The notes beneath the pieces were generated by a model, which was given only the letters and a program-made list of their open reading frames with translations, ran no database searches and was not told where the DNA came from. The position numbers were made by a program, and so were the translations under genes. Source: Diphasiastrum complanatum (taxonomy: Eukaryota; Streptophyta; Lycopodiopsida; Lycopodiales; Lycopodiaceae). From it: DNA of 64,000 bases. The DNA lies in NCBI GenBank assembly GCA_029204225.1, contig CM055104.1, positions 47,064,451 through 47,128,450 on the forward strand, given 5' to 3'. This document shows, piece by piece, positions 1 through 12,355 of the stretch. The stretch's first letter is position 1; every line of letters begins with the position of its first letter.

Positions 1-399
1 TCTTGATGAAGATCCTTAACTCTCATGACATATGATAAAGCACTCTCATCTACTCTTTGATAACTTAGAAATATTTGGTTTCTAAATATAAGCAGAAATA
101 TTTTTGATTTCATAGATTGTTTTTAGAGTATCCCAAGCTTCCTTGGCAGTGGTGCATGTACTGATCTCTCTTAACACTTCACTAGTACCATTCATTTTTG
201 TAAAATGAAGGGCAATTCTGGTTCTTTTGTGGAATGCTGCAGCTTCATTAGGTGCAGCAGGTTCTTCTTCAGCTCCACTCACAATATCCATTACATCCTA
301 TAGAATCAATAATGATTCCATTTTAATCTTCCACATTGCATAATTGGAAGATGTTAACCTCTCACTGTGCTCTAAGAAATGTGAACCAGATGAAGACAT
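1..399 (-). pseudogene. Ty1/copia gag N-terminal fragment (degenerate)
   Basis: Read on the minus strand from an ATG at 399, the translation begins MSSSGSHFLEHSERLTSSNY and carries the NYAMWKIKM motif typical of plant copia gag (DUF4219/UBN2 type). The motif AKEAWDTLKTIYE follows. The frame is broken by a TAG at 298-300, where a single C-to-T change of a CAG codon would explain it. It shifts again near 80-85 and continues as RVDESALSYVMRVKDLH to the window edge. Gag packages the element's RNA. The fragment is non-functional, and the rest of the element lies left of the window. The order on the minus strand (LTR at 1170-2192, primer site, leader, gag) is that of a 5' end. Confidence 0.8.
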
Positions 400-1157
400 C
401 TTCTTGGTGAGAAATTCTAGTAATGATAAAAAAAATGGAGTTGAAAGGATGTTGCTTGCTATCTCAATCTAGGATCTAACACAAATGTTGATCCACCCTA
501 TGAAATCTAGCAACAGATGTGAGAACAAATTCTCAATACAAAAAATCAATCTATCTTGAATTTGGATCTTGCTTCAATCACAAAAGAAGATGCAAGCAAG
601 AAGTCTATCTCTCCCACGAGTTTCAAAGTACTGATAAACTCTCTAGGAACTTACTTTCAACCCAAACACAGTAGTATGTGTGAAATGAAAAGTCTAAGAC
701 CTCAGAACACTCACTTTTATCCAATTCTACTTGATTGATAGTGAAAATTGATGAAAATGGTGAAAAAGACAGATGTGTGCTCACTTTGGCATATCCCATG
801 AGTTGAGTACCCTCTCAAACTCTCTGATTGCCTAAAACTCTTCTAAAAAGAAATTGAATTGATTTAGAAACAAGAGCAACACATTCTACTCTTCAATACC
901 TATCCAACAAGGTATAGAACATCAAATTTGGATCATTCCTTGAAAAGTAGCACTCATTAATGAGGGCTGAATTCACACATGTGAGCTCTCTGTCCGTACA
1001 GAGCCCCGTTGGATCAGATTAGCCTTGATTTGATCCACTTATGATCCTTAGATTGCTTGTTTCTCAGTGAGTTTGAATCCCTCTCCAAAATCCAAATTCC
1101 TGCAAGCAAAAACACTGATGATCTGATGTATACACCCTCACCTCTTCAAAGCATGAA
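400..1157 (-). other. Untranslated leader of the minus-strand copia element
   Basis: This interval separates the primer-binding site from the gag start. I see no coding sequence in it. It contains a TCACACATGTGA palindrome near 973-984, a word type that recurs in the copia LTRs further along the window. Confidence 0.5.
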
Positions 1158-1169
1158 GCTCTGATACCA
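1158..1169 (-). other. Primer-binding site, tRNA-iMet type
   Basis: The plus strand reads GCTCTGATACCA, which is TGGTATCAGAGC on the minus strand. This is the standard copia primer site complementary to the 3' end of initiator tRNA-Met. It directly abuts the LTR terminus at 1170 and fixes the element as minus strand. Confidence 0.85.
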
Positions 1170-2192
1170 TGTGAAGTTTTTAGCACGTGTGAACTTCACC
1201 ACACACCCTACAGGATCTTACTGAGGTGTTGTGATTGCACAAGATTGATCAAAGAACAGTATGCTTGAAAAATCTAAGGCAAGAGCACAATGGCATACAT
1301 CTGATGAAAAAATCTAGCTCTTCACAATGAGAAATGAATGTCAGAAATAATTCTAAGAGTTCAGTATGGGAAAAAGAGGTTGCTCTCGGGTAGAGAGAGA
1401 AAATCAAGCATAGAAAACTCGGGTAGAGAGAGAATGAGTCCAAAACACCAAAATCTCAATATTCACAATGTGGCAAAACATGCCCAACTTTTCCTACATG
1501 AGAGAGACTCAAATTCCTACAGTGGAGTTGCATGGAAAGCCCACTTAACTGAACTAATTCACCTACCATAGATCCACATGTAACTACATCCATCTGATGA
1601 AAAAATCTAGCTCTTCACAATGAGAAATGAATGTCAGAAATAATTCTAAGAGTTCAGTATGGGAAAAAGAGGTTGCTCTCGGGTAGAGAGAGAAAATCAA
1701 GCATAGAAAACTCGGGTAGAGAGAGAATGAGTCCAAAACACCAAAATCTCAATATTCACAATGTGGCAAAACATGCCCAATTTTTCCTACATGAGAGAGA
1801 CTCAAATTCCTACAGTGGAGTTGCATGGAAAGCCCACTTAACTGAACTAATTCACCTACCATAGATCCACATGTGTAACTACATGCATGTATGTTGCATG
1901 TACTGCATGTCAACTCATAAAACTGCCTAGACATGTGTAGATCACTTAAACTACTTTGCATGTTGCATGCACTGATTGCATGTGGCTTGCATGCATACAG
2001 TAAGACTTTGCATGCTATCTAAACATCTGCATGTCATCATAATTGAACCTATCTAACTCAAATCCGAGCTACACTAGAAGGATATGTGCTCAATTCACAC
2101 TCCTTTTATGTACAACATGAATTTTAGTGGAAATCACCATGGACATGACCCCAAACTCGAGATAGGAAGATAATATTTTAATAATCTTCACA
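1170..2192 (-). repeat. 5' LTR of minus-strand copia element
   Basis: The LTR starts on the plus strand with TGTGAAG next to the primer site and the proposed far end is CTTCACA at 2186-2192. That gives a perfect 7-bp terminal inverted repeat and a length of 1023 bp. The partner LTR is outside the window, so neither the outer boundary nor the target-site duplication can be checked. It contains the 293-bp tandem duplication and a run of TGCATG words near 1880-2030. Confidence 0.6.
1298..1883. repeat. 293-bp tandem duplication inside the LTR
   Basis: Two head-to-tail copies, about 1298-1590 and 1591-1883, differ by only a few bases. Examples are a C/T change in the CCCAACTTTT/CCCAATTTTT stretch and a two-base TG insertion at the end of copy 2. 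Each copy holds the same 77-codon open frame starting at 1338 or 1631. It resembles no protein I know and I take it as incidental. Confidence 0.9.
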
Positions 2193-4375
2193 ATTATCTA
2201 GATACTACATGCTTGAATTGAATTAGGTGATTTCATAACTATTTTAATAACAAGCAATATAACCAATTTAATAAAATGACCAAATATCATAGAAATTACA
2301 TTATGATTTTTGCTATTGTTAGGTCCTAGAACAAACAACCTATTGGCATATGGTCTTTTTTCTTGTTATAAATACCTTATCAATGCAAAAGTTTTACTTA
2401 AATTACTCTATTACCTTTTCTGTATTTCATGTGTGCACCTTTTGGATGTTGGAAGGTGCAATTAAAAAAAATTATAGCAAAAAATTTATTTGAAAAATGT
2501 TTTTTTAAATATACAACAAAGACGACCCTTTCTTTGGGCCCTTTCGCCCCCCGAGTTTAGGTTGAGTGGTTCTGCACCAATGCATCATAGAATAGCAAAC
2601 ACTAGATATCATTGAATCATAGTTAATGGCCCATTTTGGCCCAACCCGCATGTTGTTTCATAAAATATCTTCAAAGTGTTGTCTCCTATAATGATTAGGC
2701 TTGTTGCTATCCCGACTGAGAGCTCTATCACTAGAAAGAGGGCCACCAGCCGTTCCCTACATCCTGCCAAAGAAGAACAGACAATCTTGCGGTCTACAGC
2801 TCAAATCTTTATACATGTCTACTTGTTTTCATTGTTGAATTTTGTTATTCTCTTTATCATTCTACTCAAAACTCTTGCTAGTTATTAGGTTTTGAAACGA
2901 GATCCATCAAGACCAAACCATAAAACCTCCAAGAGTTTTCGAGACACGGTGCATACAATATAAAAATTATACCTTCATGCATGTCCTTAGCCAATTTAGT
3001 ACAACTAAAGCCTTTTCTATAATTCTACTTTGTACACTATCTAATTTGATCATTTGACAGCTTGGCATTGTCAACTGATTATTGAGATAAATCTTTTTTT
3101 TAATATAATTAGCACTCTTTAGATTGGTGTGTGATAGAAAAGCAGGCCACTTTGCAAATTATGATGAGACAATAGATCAAGAGAGAAAGGGGAGTTGCAT
3201 CGACTCATCGTCCAAAGCAAAAACTTGAAATCTGAAAACTACATCCTCCCTATCTAAGGTCTCACAAGGTTGCTGGCAAAAATATAGACAGGTGTGTGTC
3301 TCATAAGCTATTGCTTGTAAGCAAGCAGAGGCTTGGTGGAAAGTTATTTCCTCTACTTGAAGACATATGTTATGACATCAATTAGTTGAGGATAGACATG
3401 ATAAAGAAAGAAAAGCTCCTACTTATGGGAGGTTCAGATAACAATTTTGATAGATTACAGAATACATACATACCAGTTTTGTGAAGGAATAGATCCAATG
3501 ATCCTGCTTGGAGCTCTTCTTTGTGGGAAAAGACAAATTTGGAGGTGTAACAAAAGAGATGAAATTAGAGCTGTGAGGAATGAGGCATTCAACTACTTTC
3601 CCAATTTTTTCACACTGGGAGTTTGGATTCAGACTTAGTAGGATTAAAAATTTGATTCCCTCAATTGGAATGCCAATGTTGAATAATATATTATAGTTGT
3701 TGCAAACCCACAAAGATTATTTTATATCAAATACTTAGAAGTGACTTTTGAAGAGCTGTTTTAGCATCTCGGATGTTCACTACTGATCTAGATTCATGCT
3801 TAGTAGAATTTATCTTTGTTTGATCATTGCTTTGGAATGATGGCTATGTAGGTGGAGTGATGATGATGCCATTTGCAATCAAACACAAAAGACCTTATGC
3901 TTAGCTAACAAGCAACAATAAAAAACCACCTACAGAAGTTGAGTAAAAAATTGTGGTGCACACATGAAAAAAATGGATTCTCTTTCAAGGTACCAGCACC
4001 TCTGGAGAACCTACACTAAACTTTTATTAGCATTCTTAAACAACATTCTTAAGAAGTTTATTTAGCAATTTTCTATGTTTTGCAGCAACTTTGGTACTTG
4101 CAAGAGAAGTTTACAACACATCACATGGAAAAAAGAAAAAAGAGAGGCTACAGCGCCTTAGGAGTAGGAGTGCCAGTGTTCTCTAAAGGAATAGATCCAA
4201 TGATCCTTGAAAAAAAGGAGTAAATAACTTTAAAAAAATAGCTTCTTTATCCTTGATATACTTTATTTGCATCGTAATGCCTTGTGCTTAGGTGTCCTTT
4301 GTATTTTGGGACCACCTCCAGGAGCATAATGTCCATCAATTTTCTCTCTCCTAGGAATCTATCATACTCTTTCTA
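2193..4375. other. Intergenic, no recognisable gene
   Basis: AT-rich sequence with only short unrelated open frames. The one internal echo I see is a roughly 20-bp string, GGAATAGATCCAATGATCCT, present near 3487 and again near 4188. No retroelement motif or RNA gene was recognised. Confidence 0.5.
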
Positions 4376-4520
4376 TGGAATGCACAGTCTCTCTCCTCTC
4401 TCCGGTGGAATGCACGTTCTCTCTCCTCTCTCCACTAGAATGCACGTTCTCTCTCCGGTGAAATACATGTTCTCTCTCTACAGAATGCACGTTCTCTCTC
4501 CTCTCTCCGGTGGAATGTGC
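4376..4520. repeat. Degenerate minisatellite (about 23-30 bp units)
   Basis: About five head-to-tail units contain a GGAATGCACGTTCTCTCTCC core followed by a variable CTCTCCGGT tail. Some units are shortened by 7 bp. There is no unique spacer between units, so this is not a CRISPR array. The associated ORFs on both strands are repeat-driven. Confidence 0.8.
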
Positions 4521-4600
4521 ATGTGCTATGTGGCAGCCCGTCATTGGCTATTCACATCCGCATTCCACCACAAATGTAAAAAAATTTGCTCCAAAAAACC

Positions 4601-4624
4601 GAAAAAAAAAAAAAAAAAAAAAAA
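4601..4624 (+). repeat. Poly(A) run
   Basis: A run of about 22 A residues precedes the point where the truncated LTR copy begins (about 4650). It may be a retroposed 3' tail or a slippage product. Nothing upstream identifies a parent element. Confidence 0.4.
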
Positions 4625-4649
4625 CTAGTCCACGCGTACTGTTGTACGG

Positions 4650-4757
4650 CCGTATTTCTAACTCCATCTCTAACTATCTCTCTCTCTCTCTCCTTCCTTG
4701 GTTGGGACCGAATAGTTTGGGGAAGGTGCTCGGGCCTCCCAAGCCTTTCCTAACCAA

Positions 4758-4793
<36 letters not shown>

Positions 4794-5039
4794 ATTGGGA
4801 TAGAATAGCTTTGGGTAGGCGCTCGAGCCCCCAAAGCCTTTCTCAACCTAGGAATTCTCTCTCTCTTCTCTCCTCTCTCTAAGTAGCTACCAAATAGTTT
4901 GGGAAAGGTGCTCGGGCCTCCCAAACCTCTCGCTACTTGGAACTTTTTTCTCTCTCTCTCTCTCTCTCTTGTTATGCAGGTGAAGGCAAGATTGACGCTC
5001 CCAGCGACGAACCTCTATGCTACAAAGACGACACGATAG
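4650..5039 (+). repeat. 5'-truncated LTR of the gag-only element (copy 1)
   Basis: The sequence matches the downstream part of the LTR at 8204-9163 block for block. Shared blocks are the AACTCCATCTCTA stretch, the CCTTCCTTGGTTGGGACCG block, three (CT)n tracts, and the GTTATGCAGGTGAAGGCAAG block just before the primer site. The U3 part with the TG start and TATA box is missing, so this copy is truncated on its left. The (CT)n tracts are much shorter than in the right copy. Confidence 0.75.
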
Positions 5040-5057
5040 TGGCGCCGTTGCCGAGGA
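5040..5057 (+). other. Primer-binding site, tRNA-Asp type
   Basis: TGGCGCCGTTGCCGAGGA matches the complement of the plant tRNA-Asp 3' end (TGGCGCCGTTGCCGGGGA) at all but one position. tRNA-Asp priming is known for plant Ty3/gypsy lineages such as Athila and Tat/Ogre. Confidence 0.8.
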
Positions 5058-6190
5058 GCGCTACTCTCTCTCTCTCTCTCTCTCTCTCTATTCTCCCTCC
5101 TCTCCCTCTTTCTCTTTTCTTCTTCCTCAACACTCTTTTTTCACCTAAAACTCGGATTTTGTGGGTAGATTAGGGTGGTTTAGTGTTAGATTTGTCAATT
5201 TTCGTGTTTTTTTTTGTTTTGAATATAGTGAAGTATTAGTTTTTTGAATGTACTCTCATCCCGCCGCATAGCACTTTTTTCCGTTCTCTCTTTCTCGCTA
5301 TCTCTCTTTCTCTCTTTCACCATTTTTCACCAAAAATCGGCCAAAAAAATAAAAAATAAAACAAAAACAAAAACCTTTAAAAACCAAAAATACTGCTAAG
5401 TAACCTTCGTAGAACCTTCTGAAGTTCCATCTTAGTCTCATTGAGACCAGGACACAGAATTCTCTACGAGAGTTAGTTCCTAGTTTAACACCAAAAAAAA
5501 AAAAAATTAAAAAAATCGAAAAAGAACCCAAGCCTCGTTGGTGAGCGATTCTATCTTTCAGATAGCCTCCTCCCACGATTGCGACATTTCTATTCCCTTA
5601 AAAAAATAATAAAAACTAAAAATTGGAAGAAAAACCTCAGTGTGGTGAGCCTTCTCTACCTATAAGATAGCGTCCTCCCACGACTTTACGATTCTATTCC
5701 CACGAAAAAATAAAAATAAAAACTGTAAGAAAAAAATAAAAAATAAAAATAAAAAGACCGTAAAAAAAAACTGTAAAATTTAAAAAAAAATAAAAATAAA
5801 AATAAAGATCGTAAAAAAATTACCTGTAAAATTTAAAAAAAAACTAAAAATAAAAAAAAATCGTAAAAAAATCAATAATTTTAATTTTAGCACAAGTCTC
5901 CTTGGTGAGTGATTTGCATATAAGTTACCATCCATCTTTCATTTTCATTTTTCCTTGTCTATCTCCATTCAATCTTTCATCTGCTCTCTCATTTGTTAAA
6001 TTCATTTCTATTTTACTTTTCAATCCTTATTGATAAATCTTTTTACTTACTCTTTTCTCGTCTTCTTCTTCTCCATCTCAAAAAAAAAAAAATTAGAACA
6101 TCAGCGTCATTGAACGAACCTTGAAGCAATTCACCAACCGGCTACTTTGCAACATTCTAGTGCTGAGCTATGGAGACCACCAATGCAAGA
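5058..6190 (+). other. A-rich leader of the gag-only element
   Basis: Between primer site and gag the sequence is rich in A runs separated by single T, C or G. It contains two degenerate copies, near 5538 and 5644, of a block reading TGGTGAGCGATTCTAT/TGGTGAGCCTTCTCTA followed by CTCCCACGA. I see no coding sequence before about 6195. The start of this leader is repeated at 9182-9341. Confidence 0.55.
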
Positions 6191-6194
6191 TTAT

Positions 6195-8013
6195 CTAAAC
6201 TAAAAAAGTTCCCTAATAAAACAATCCGAGACTACACCTATTGAATCATCCAATTAGTGAAGGATTGTAATCCACAGATTTCTGAACGGGTTGTCATGGC
6301 AAAATACTATGCTGGACTGCTCAAAAGAATCAGATATGGTATTGTAGAATTAGCATCCTATGCGTCACCTGTACAACTTTGTAAGGATGTTGCCATGATG
6401 GAAATCTCACAAGGGATGAGGGATTTTCCCTATCGCTCTGATGAATCATCAGATGGGGAATTAGAGGAACAAAGGTCAACAATGAACGATGATCCAACAA
6501 GAATGAGAACCTGTGGAAGGCAACAAAGTGCAGCAAAGTCAAGCAGATCAAGTGCAGCGGAAGACCAAGAACCTTGCACTTCAAGTTCAAGCCATCATCA
6601 AGCTTATGCTCACACAGTGAATTTCCTTGAAAAGGACAAATGTACCTATTGCTTTGGAGATCATCCAAGTACCAAGTGTCCAATCGCGCTTATTAAAAGG
6701 ACAAAATGTAGAACAACAAGTTCGTTGACGACAAGATCCAGCAGTTCAATGGTCAGAAGCATAATCAAGCCAACAATGAGCTCACCAGAAGGATGGATGT
6801 CAGATTGATCCATCTAAATCACGAGTTTCGTCAACAAATAGTGACAAGGTAGAAGTTTTGGTTATATCCTCTTGCATGTCACCGAACTCAATGGAGGACC
6901 ATAATAGCCTACCAGTCTATTTTGTGAAAGATCCTAAGGGGAATTTGTTACCGGCGCCTATCAACTTAGAGGCGATGGCATATTGCACTCAGTTAAGTGC
7001 TATCGATGCGGAGGAAAACATCACCGTGTTGAATGTCCACACCGAGGGGATCCGTCAACATTTGATCCCTTGTGTTCACAATGCGGAGTTAATCATCCAT
7101 GCCGAGATTGCCCGGTGAGAAATTCACAAATAGCTAGGAGGCATTTGGCTTATGTAGACCGACATGCATCTGTGGTGACCCTTCCACCTCGAACGTACTA
7201 CAAAAGAAAAATCCTAGCGCCACCAGGTTATGAAACGAGTGAGGAAGAAGACAACTGGCAAAAGTTCCAAAGTACGCAAAGACACCGTCGGGCAAACAAG
7301 TAAAACCATCACAGAAGACAGAGATGGTAGAATCCATTACGCCAATGGTAACTGAGGAATTCAAGAAATTGGCAGCCGACGAAGTCCAGCGGATTTTACC
7401 AAGCCTCTTGGCGCAATCAATGCAAAGAATTCTTAGTGATGAATTACAAAGGGGCCTAGCGTCAACGGAGCGACGAGAAGACAATTTAGCACAAGATCCA
7501 AGGAAAAGTGCAATCACGCAGCCTTCAACGGGAAAGTGCAATGACCAAGAGAAGACTAAAGTTGATGATTGTCCCTCAACGAGCAAGATTCAACCAAAGT
7601 CTAATTGTTCTACAATTCAACAGACCCCTAAATCAATGCCAATTCGGGGTATATCCATTCTTCAAAGGCCAAATCCAAGGAATCCAAGTCCAAATAGGTC
7701 TCCAGTACAGCAAGCACCAGTGCCTACAATGACAAAGTCTTGTTCTCAATCTATGATATTGACTGCTGAGGAAAGTCGTCAGGTTATGGCATACCACGAA
7801 TACCTGGACAGACAAGAGAGTCAAGCAAGCATGTCATATCCACCTTACAATTTGGAAGAGTCTAGGACATTGGGACCAGTTGCGCCAATCTATGAGAATC
7901 CATTATATCAGCAAGATTTATTTTGGGATCCTCCGATGGAATGCATCAACTACCCAATTGTCAATGGGCAAGGTTATCCGGAATGGCCACAAGACCCTTA
8001 TGGGTATTATTGA
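6195..8013 (+). pseudogene. LTR-retrotransposon gag-like gene with three CCHC zinc knuckles, no pol
   Basis: The reading starts near 6195 and has an in-frame TGA about 15 bp upstream of the open stretch 6257-6808. It changes frame near 6850 and 6985 and again near 7300, where it runs on to the stop at 8013. Three C-X2-C-X3-H-X4-C knuckles are visible: CTYCFGDHPSTKC (6641-6679), CYRCGGKHHRVEC (6998-7036) and CSQCGVNHPCRDC (7073-7111). The region after the knuckles is rich in P, Q and S and ends DPYGYY. The downstream LTR starts 190 bp after the stop, so no protease, RT, RNase H or integrase is present. This fits the gag-only (TR-GAG) class, which would need enzymes from a relative. The gypsy remnant at 13.7-16.0 kb has knuckles of the same spacing and could be such a relative. 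The gene is broken in this copy. Confidence 0.65.
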
Positions 8014-8203
8014 AAATCTGGCAAGTCCAAGTTCTTGCTGATCACCATCATCCAATAAAGCCTCTAGTTTTACGTATGCGAATTCTATCCACGCTTTTCC
8101 TGAAGCATCCATGTCCCAGCAATAAAAGAACCGACAACAGTGCCCCTCCACGACAGTTGCAGCCTAGCGCCAAGGAACCGACACTACTTTGGGCCATAGA
8201 CCC

Positions 8204-9163
<960 letters not shown>

Positions 9164-9210
9164 TGGCGCCATTGTCGGGGAGTGCCACACACTCGCTTCA
9201 CCGCATAGCA

Positions 9211-9263
<53 letters not shown>

Positions 9264-9341
9264 TCTCCCTCCTCTCCCTCTTTCTCTTTTCTTCTTCCTC
9301 ACCACTCTTTTTTCACCTAAAACTCAGATTTTGTGGGTTTA
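9164..9341 (+). repeat. Second tRNA-Asp primer site and leader start
   Basis: TGGCGCCATTGTCGGGGA at 9164-9181 is the same tRNA-Asp primer site with two changes. The next 160 bp match the leader at 5058-5166, including the TATTCTCCCTCCTCTCCC block and the TTTTTTCACCTAAAACTC block. The homology stops at about 9338-9341, where the inverted LTR begins. So a second unit of the same element starts here and is cut off. Confidence 0.75.
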
Positions 9342-9933
9342 GAGAGAGAGAGAGAGAGAGCCTTGGTTAGGAAAGGCTTGGGAGGCCCGAGCACCTTCCC
9401 CAAACTATTCGGTCCCAACCAAGGAAGGAGAGAGAGAGAGATAACTAGACATGGAGTTAGAAATAGAAAGAGCTAGAGCTTTATTAAGAATAGAGATGAT
9501 GCTTTACAATGGAAAATGACCTCCTTATATAGTTGAGAGGGGAGCCCATCTTGGCTCTCATTGGCCCTTTCTAATTGGCTAGAATCATAATCTTAGCCAT
9601 TCAAACTAAACTAATTGCAATCTAATGGTTCAATAAGAAGAGGACCAAACTCACATAATTCATGTGAGATTACCTCAACTTAAAACCATGTAATTTGACT
9701 TTGGAGTTTTTATTATTTATTCTATTTAGCCCCCAAGTCTTTTATTCTACTTCTTCCTAACCATTTTGCGTGCTCATTGGGTTGGGCTTACACACGCAGG
9801 ATGCCAGTGCCCTCGCACTTATTATTCTAACTATATAATGTACTGTGGCGGGGCCCACTAGGTAAGGCTTGGCCAATAGTATTTTAAGTGGTAGGACCCA
9901 CTTGTTTATTATTGTGCAGGAAATACCCACAAC
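9342..9933 (-). repeat. Inverted LTR copy of the gag-only element
   Basis: This is the reverse complement of about 8204-8775: GA tract, CCTTGGTTAGG block, TATA box reversed (CCTTATATAG, near 9528), then the U3 part ending CCCACAAC at 9933. It lies head-to-head with the upstream LTR around the short leader. The base after 9933 belongs to copia gag-pol sequence, which marks an insertion boundary. Confidence 0.8.
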
Positions 9934-11494
9934 TCTTTTGTGGGAAGAAATGATACTTTGCTTGGGAATGTTACTTGAAGAAGAATCAACAAGCAAATGG
10001 AGATCAAAGGAACATTGCTCAAGAGGAAGAAGATGAGGATGGATTCAATACATCCTTAATGGTTGCATCTACACCAACTTCAAGTCAAGACACATGGTGG
10101 ATAGATAGTGGGGCTAGTTCCCACATGTCTTTTAACAAGCATTATTTTTCTACTCTTCTTTTTTGTAATGACTCTAAGAAGTCAATATACACTGCTAGTG
10201 ATCAAGAATGCAAGATAGATGGCATAGGATCTATTCCTCTTTGCTTAGGCACATCTAAAAGGATAGACCTAGATAATGTTTTGTATGTTTCTACCATTTC
10301 AAAAACATGCTTAGTGTAGGACAATTAATGGACAATGGACTAGATGTAAATTTCAAGAATGGAGTTTGTTCCATCTTGAAAAATGATAAGTGCATAGCTA
10401 GTGGCATTAAGCAAGGTAGACTTTTCAAGTTGGATGTTAATGTTGCAAATGAAAGTGTGAACTTGGCTAGGGAGGAGCTATCTCAAGTGGAGCTTTGGCA
10501 TAAGAGATTAGGCCATCCTAATCTTCAATCTATGGAGTCAATGGCAAGCAAGGAACTAGCTCTCGGCCCACCAAGAGCTTTCAAGAAGTGTGGAAAGATG
10601 TGTGAGGCATGTGGCCTTGCAAAGTCACACAAATCTTCACAAGAGATCTTCATCAAGATCTCCCTCTCCTTTGGATATCATACATTCTGATGTACATAGT
10701 TTTTCACATGCAAGTAATGGAGGTGCCTTGATGTATGTAACGTTTATAGATGATTGTACTAGATTCACATTAATTGAGTTACTATCAAAGAAAAGTCTTG
10801 TTTATGAAGCTTTCATTAAGTTCAAGTCTCTAGTTGAGAAGCAACTTAGTACTTCCATCAAAGCACTAAGATGTGATAATGGAGGAGAGTACACCTCCAA
10901 TAAAATGAAAGATTTTTGTGAGATCAATGGCATTAAATTGCAATACACTTGAACAAATTGGGGTGGCCGAGAGAAAAAATAGGAGTCTATGTGAATGTGC
11001 AAAGTCTTTAAGACTTGATACATCACTTTCCATCTCATTTTGGAGAGAAGCTATAACATGTGCTAATTACTTGTGTAATAGTGGTGGAGGAGTAATATCT
11101 TGGCTTTCCAAAAAACAAGATACTATCTCATTATCTTCTTGTGAAGCCGAGTACAAGGCATTGACTTCAACAACCAAAGAGCTCCTATGGCTAAGAAGAC
11201 TCTTGATGGAGCTACATGTGCTAGAGGCCGAGGAGATCCCTTACATATTTTGTGACAATCAAGCTTCTCAACAAATTGCTTCAAATCCTATCTTCCATGC
11301 TAGAACAAAGCATATTGAGATAGCTCACCACTTTGTGGGGGAGAAGGTACAATCCAAGGAGGTGCAACTACATCATGTACCGTCATCCGAATGCATAGTT
11401 GATATCTTAACCAAGCCATTGTCCAAAGATCCATTTTTCAAGTTAAGATATGCTCTTGGAATTGTAGATAGATGTACATTAGATTTGCCAAGTT
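9934..11494 (+). pseudogene. Ty1/copia gag-pol remnant with RT deleted
   Basis: Order seen: the C-terminal end of gag (about 9954-10080); protease with WWIDSGASSHM near 10096; the pre-integrase zinc domain with LWHKRLGHPN and CGKMCEACGLAKSH; integrase core with FIDDCTRF, CDNGGEYTS and the catalytic-E motif VAERKNRSL. Near 11085 the integrase stretch ANYLCNS runs in frame into RNase H (GGGVISWLSKKQDTISLSS, EAEYKAL, IFCDNQAS, ARTKHIEIAHH, DILTKPL). The whole reverse transcriptase, normally about 250 residues between these domains, is missing. Frameshifts lie near 10310, 10675 and 10950. The left end is cut at 9933 by the inverted LTR. The element cannot reverse transcribe itself. Confidence 0.88.
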
Positions 11495-11509
11495 AGAAGT
11501 GAGGAGGAG
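11495..11509 (+). other. Polypurine tract of the copia element
   Basis: AGAAGTGAGGAGGAG lies directly before an LTR start (TGTTGAAAATTG at 11510) and just after the RNase H stop. This is the normal position of the plus-strand primer. Confidence 0.75.
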
Positions 11510-12355
11510 TGTTGAAAATTGTCACTTCTCACTTGACATTGTTTATTGTAAATAAAGATCAATCATTAGAACAATGTTCATGATCTGATTTCACACGTGT
11601 GGAGCCTGTTCCCATGTGTGAAAGAAAGCACTGTTCATACTTGCATATATCTATTTTAATTTTGTATCAATCAAGTTAGTGTGAACATGATATGACTAGT
11701 TTTTAGTCAAGTTGACTAGTCACCTAGAAATTAGCTTTTCTTTGTATGTGCATGAGTAAATGCTCCCACATGGCAAGTGGATGTTCACACGTGTGTATAG
11801 AGTTCTAGAAGATAAGTTGACCATTCTCCTTGGATCCTATTTTGTAGGCAATATTCCTATATTCTAGGAGACTAGCTCTTTGAATCATATTCTAGAAGGT
11901 CAACTTTGGATAAGGATCAAGGATGGATCAAATGGATAGATCTGAGTCATGTGGCACTTCACACGTGTGAACACCTACTGGACTGTACCAGACTCGGATG
12001 TACTTGATTCATAAAAGGATCATCATTTTGGTAATGAGATTAATGAGACTTTTGCATTCTACACTTTTGTGAGATTTCTAGTCATTAGAATTGTGATTTC
12101 TATGAATGATTGCTATCAAGAACTATAGTACTTGTTGTTTCAGGTGCAGGCCATACTGTGGACATTACTCCACACGTGTGAGGCCGCCTTCACTAATTTA
12201 TGATGCTTTAATCCATTGCTCTTGCTTAAATCTAAGTGTAGTGAATCTAGATCAAGATCTAATGTGTAGAACTTGATAGATCCATTGATTAAGCAACCAA
12301 TAACTCTCTATGATTGTTAAATACAATCATTACTGTCCTAAAACTCTGAAATTTT
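11510..12355 (+). repeat. 3' LTR of the copia element (right end uncertain)
   Basis: The left boundary is set by the polypurine tract. No clean CA terminus with matching inverted repeat was found, and 12355 is only where LTR-like features stop. It carries four CACACGTGTG palindromes (11592-11601, 11786-11795, 11960-11969, 12171-12180). The stretch GTGTGGAGCCTGTTCCCA is shared with the LTR-like sequence at 16.05 kb, so the two belong to one LTR family. Confidence 0.55.
11959..11970. promoter_or_regulatory. TCACACGTGTGA palindrome (G-box core)
   Basis: A 12-bp perfect palindrome centred on CACGTG, the core bound by plant bZIP and bHLH factors. Shortened or identical copies lie at 11592, 11786, 12171, 16255 and 16405, all within copia LTR sequence. 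A regulatory role is inferred from the motif alone. Confidence 0.45.

Noticed and set aside
1338-1864. Duplicated 77-codon frames as a small gene family
   Set aside because: They lie inside an LTR tandem duplication, lack any recognisable motif, and the identity is explained by DNA duplication.
4376-4520. Possible CRISPR-like array
   Set aside because: Units are contiguous and degenerate with no unique spacers, and the window is plant nuclear DNA. It is a minisatellite.
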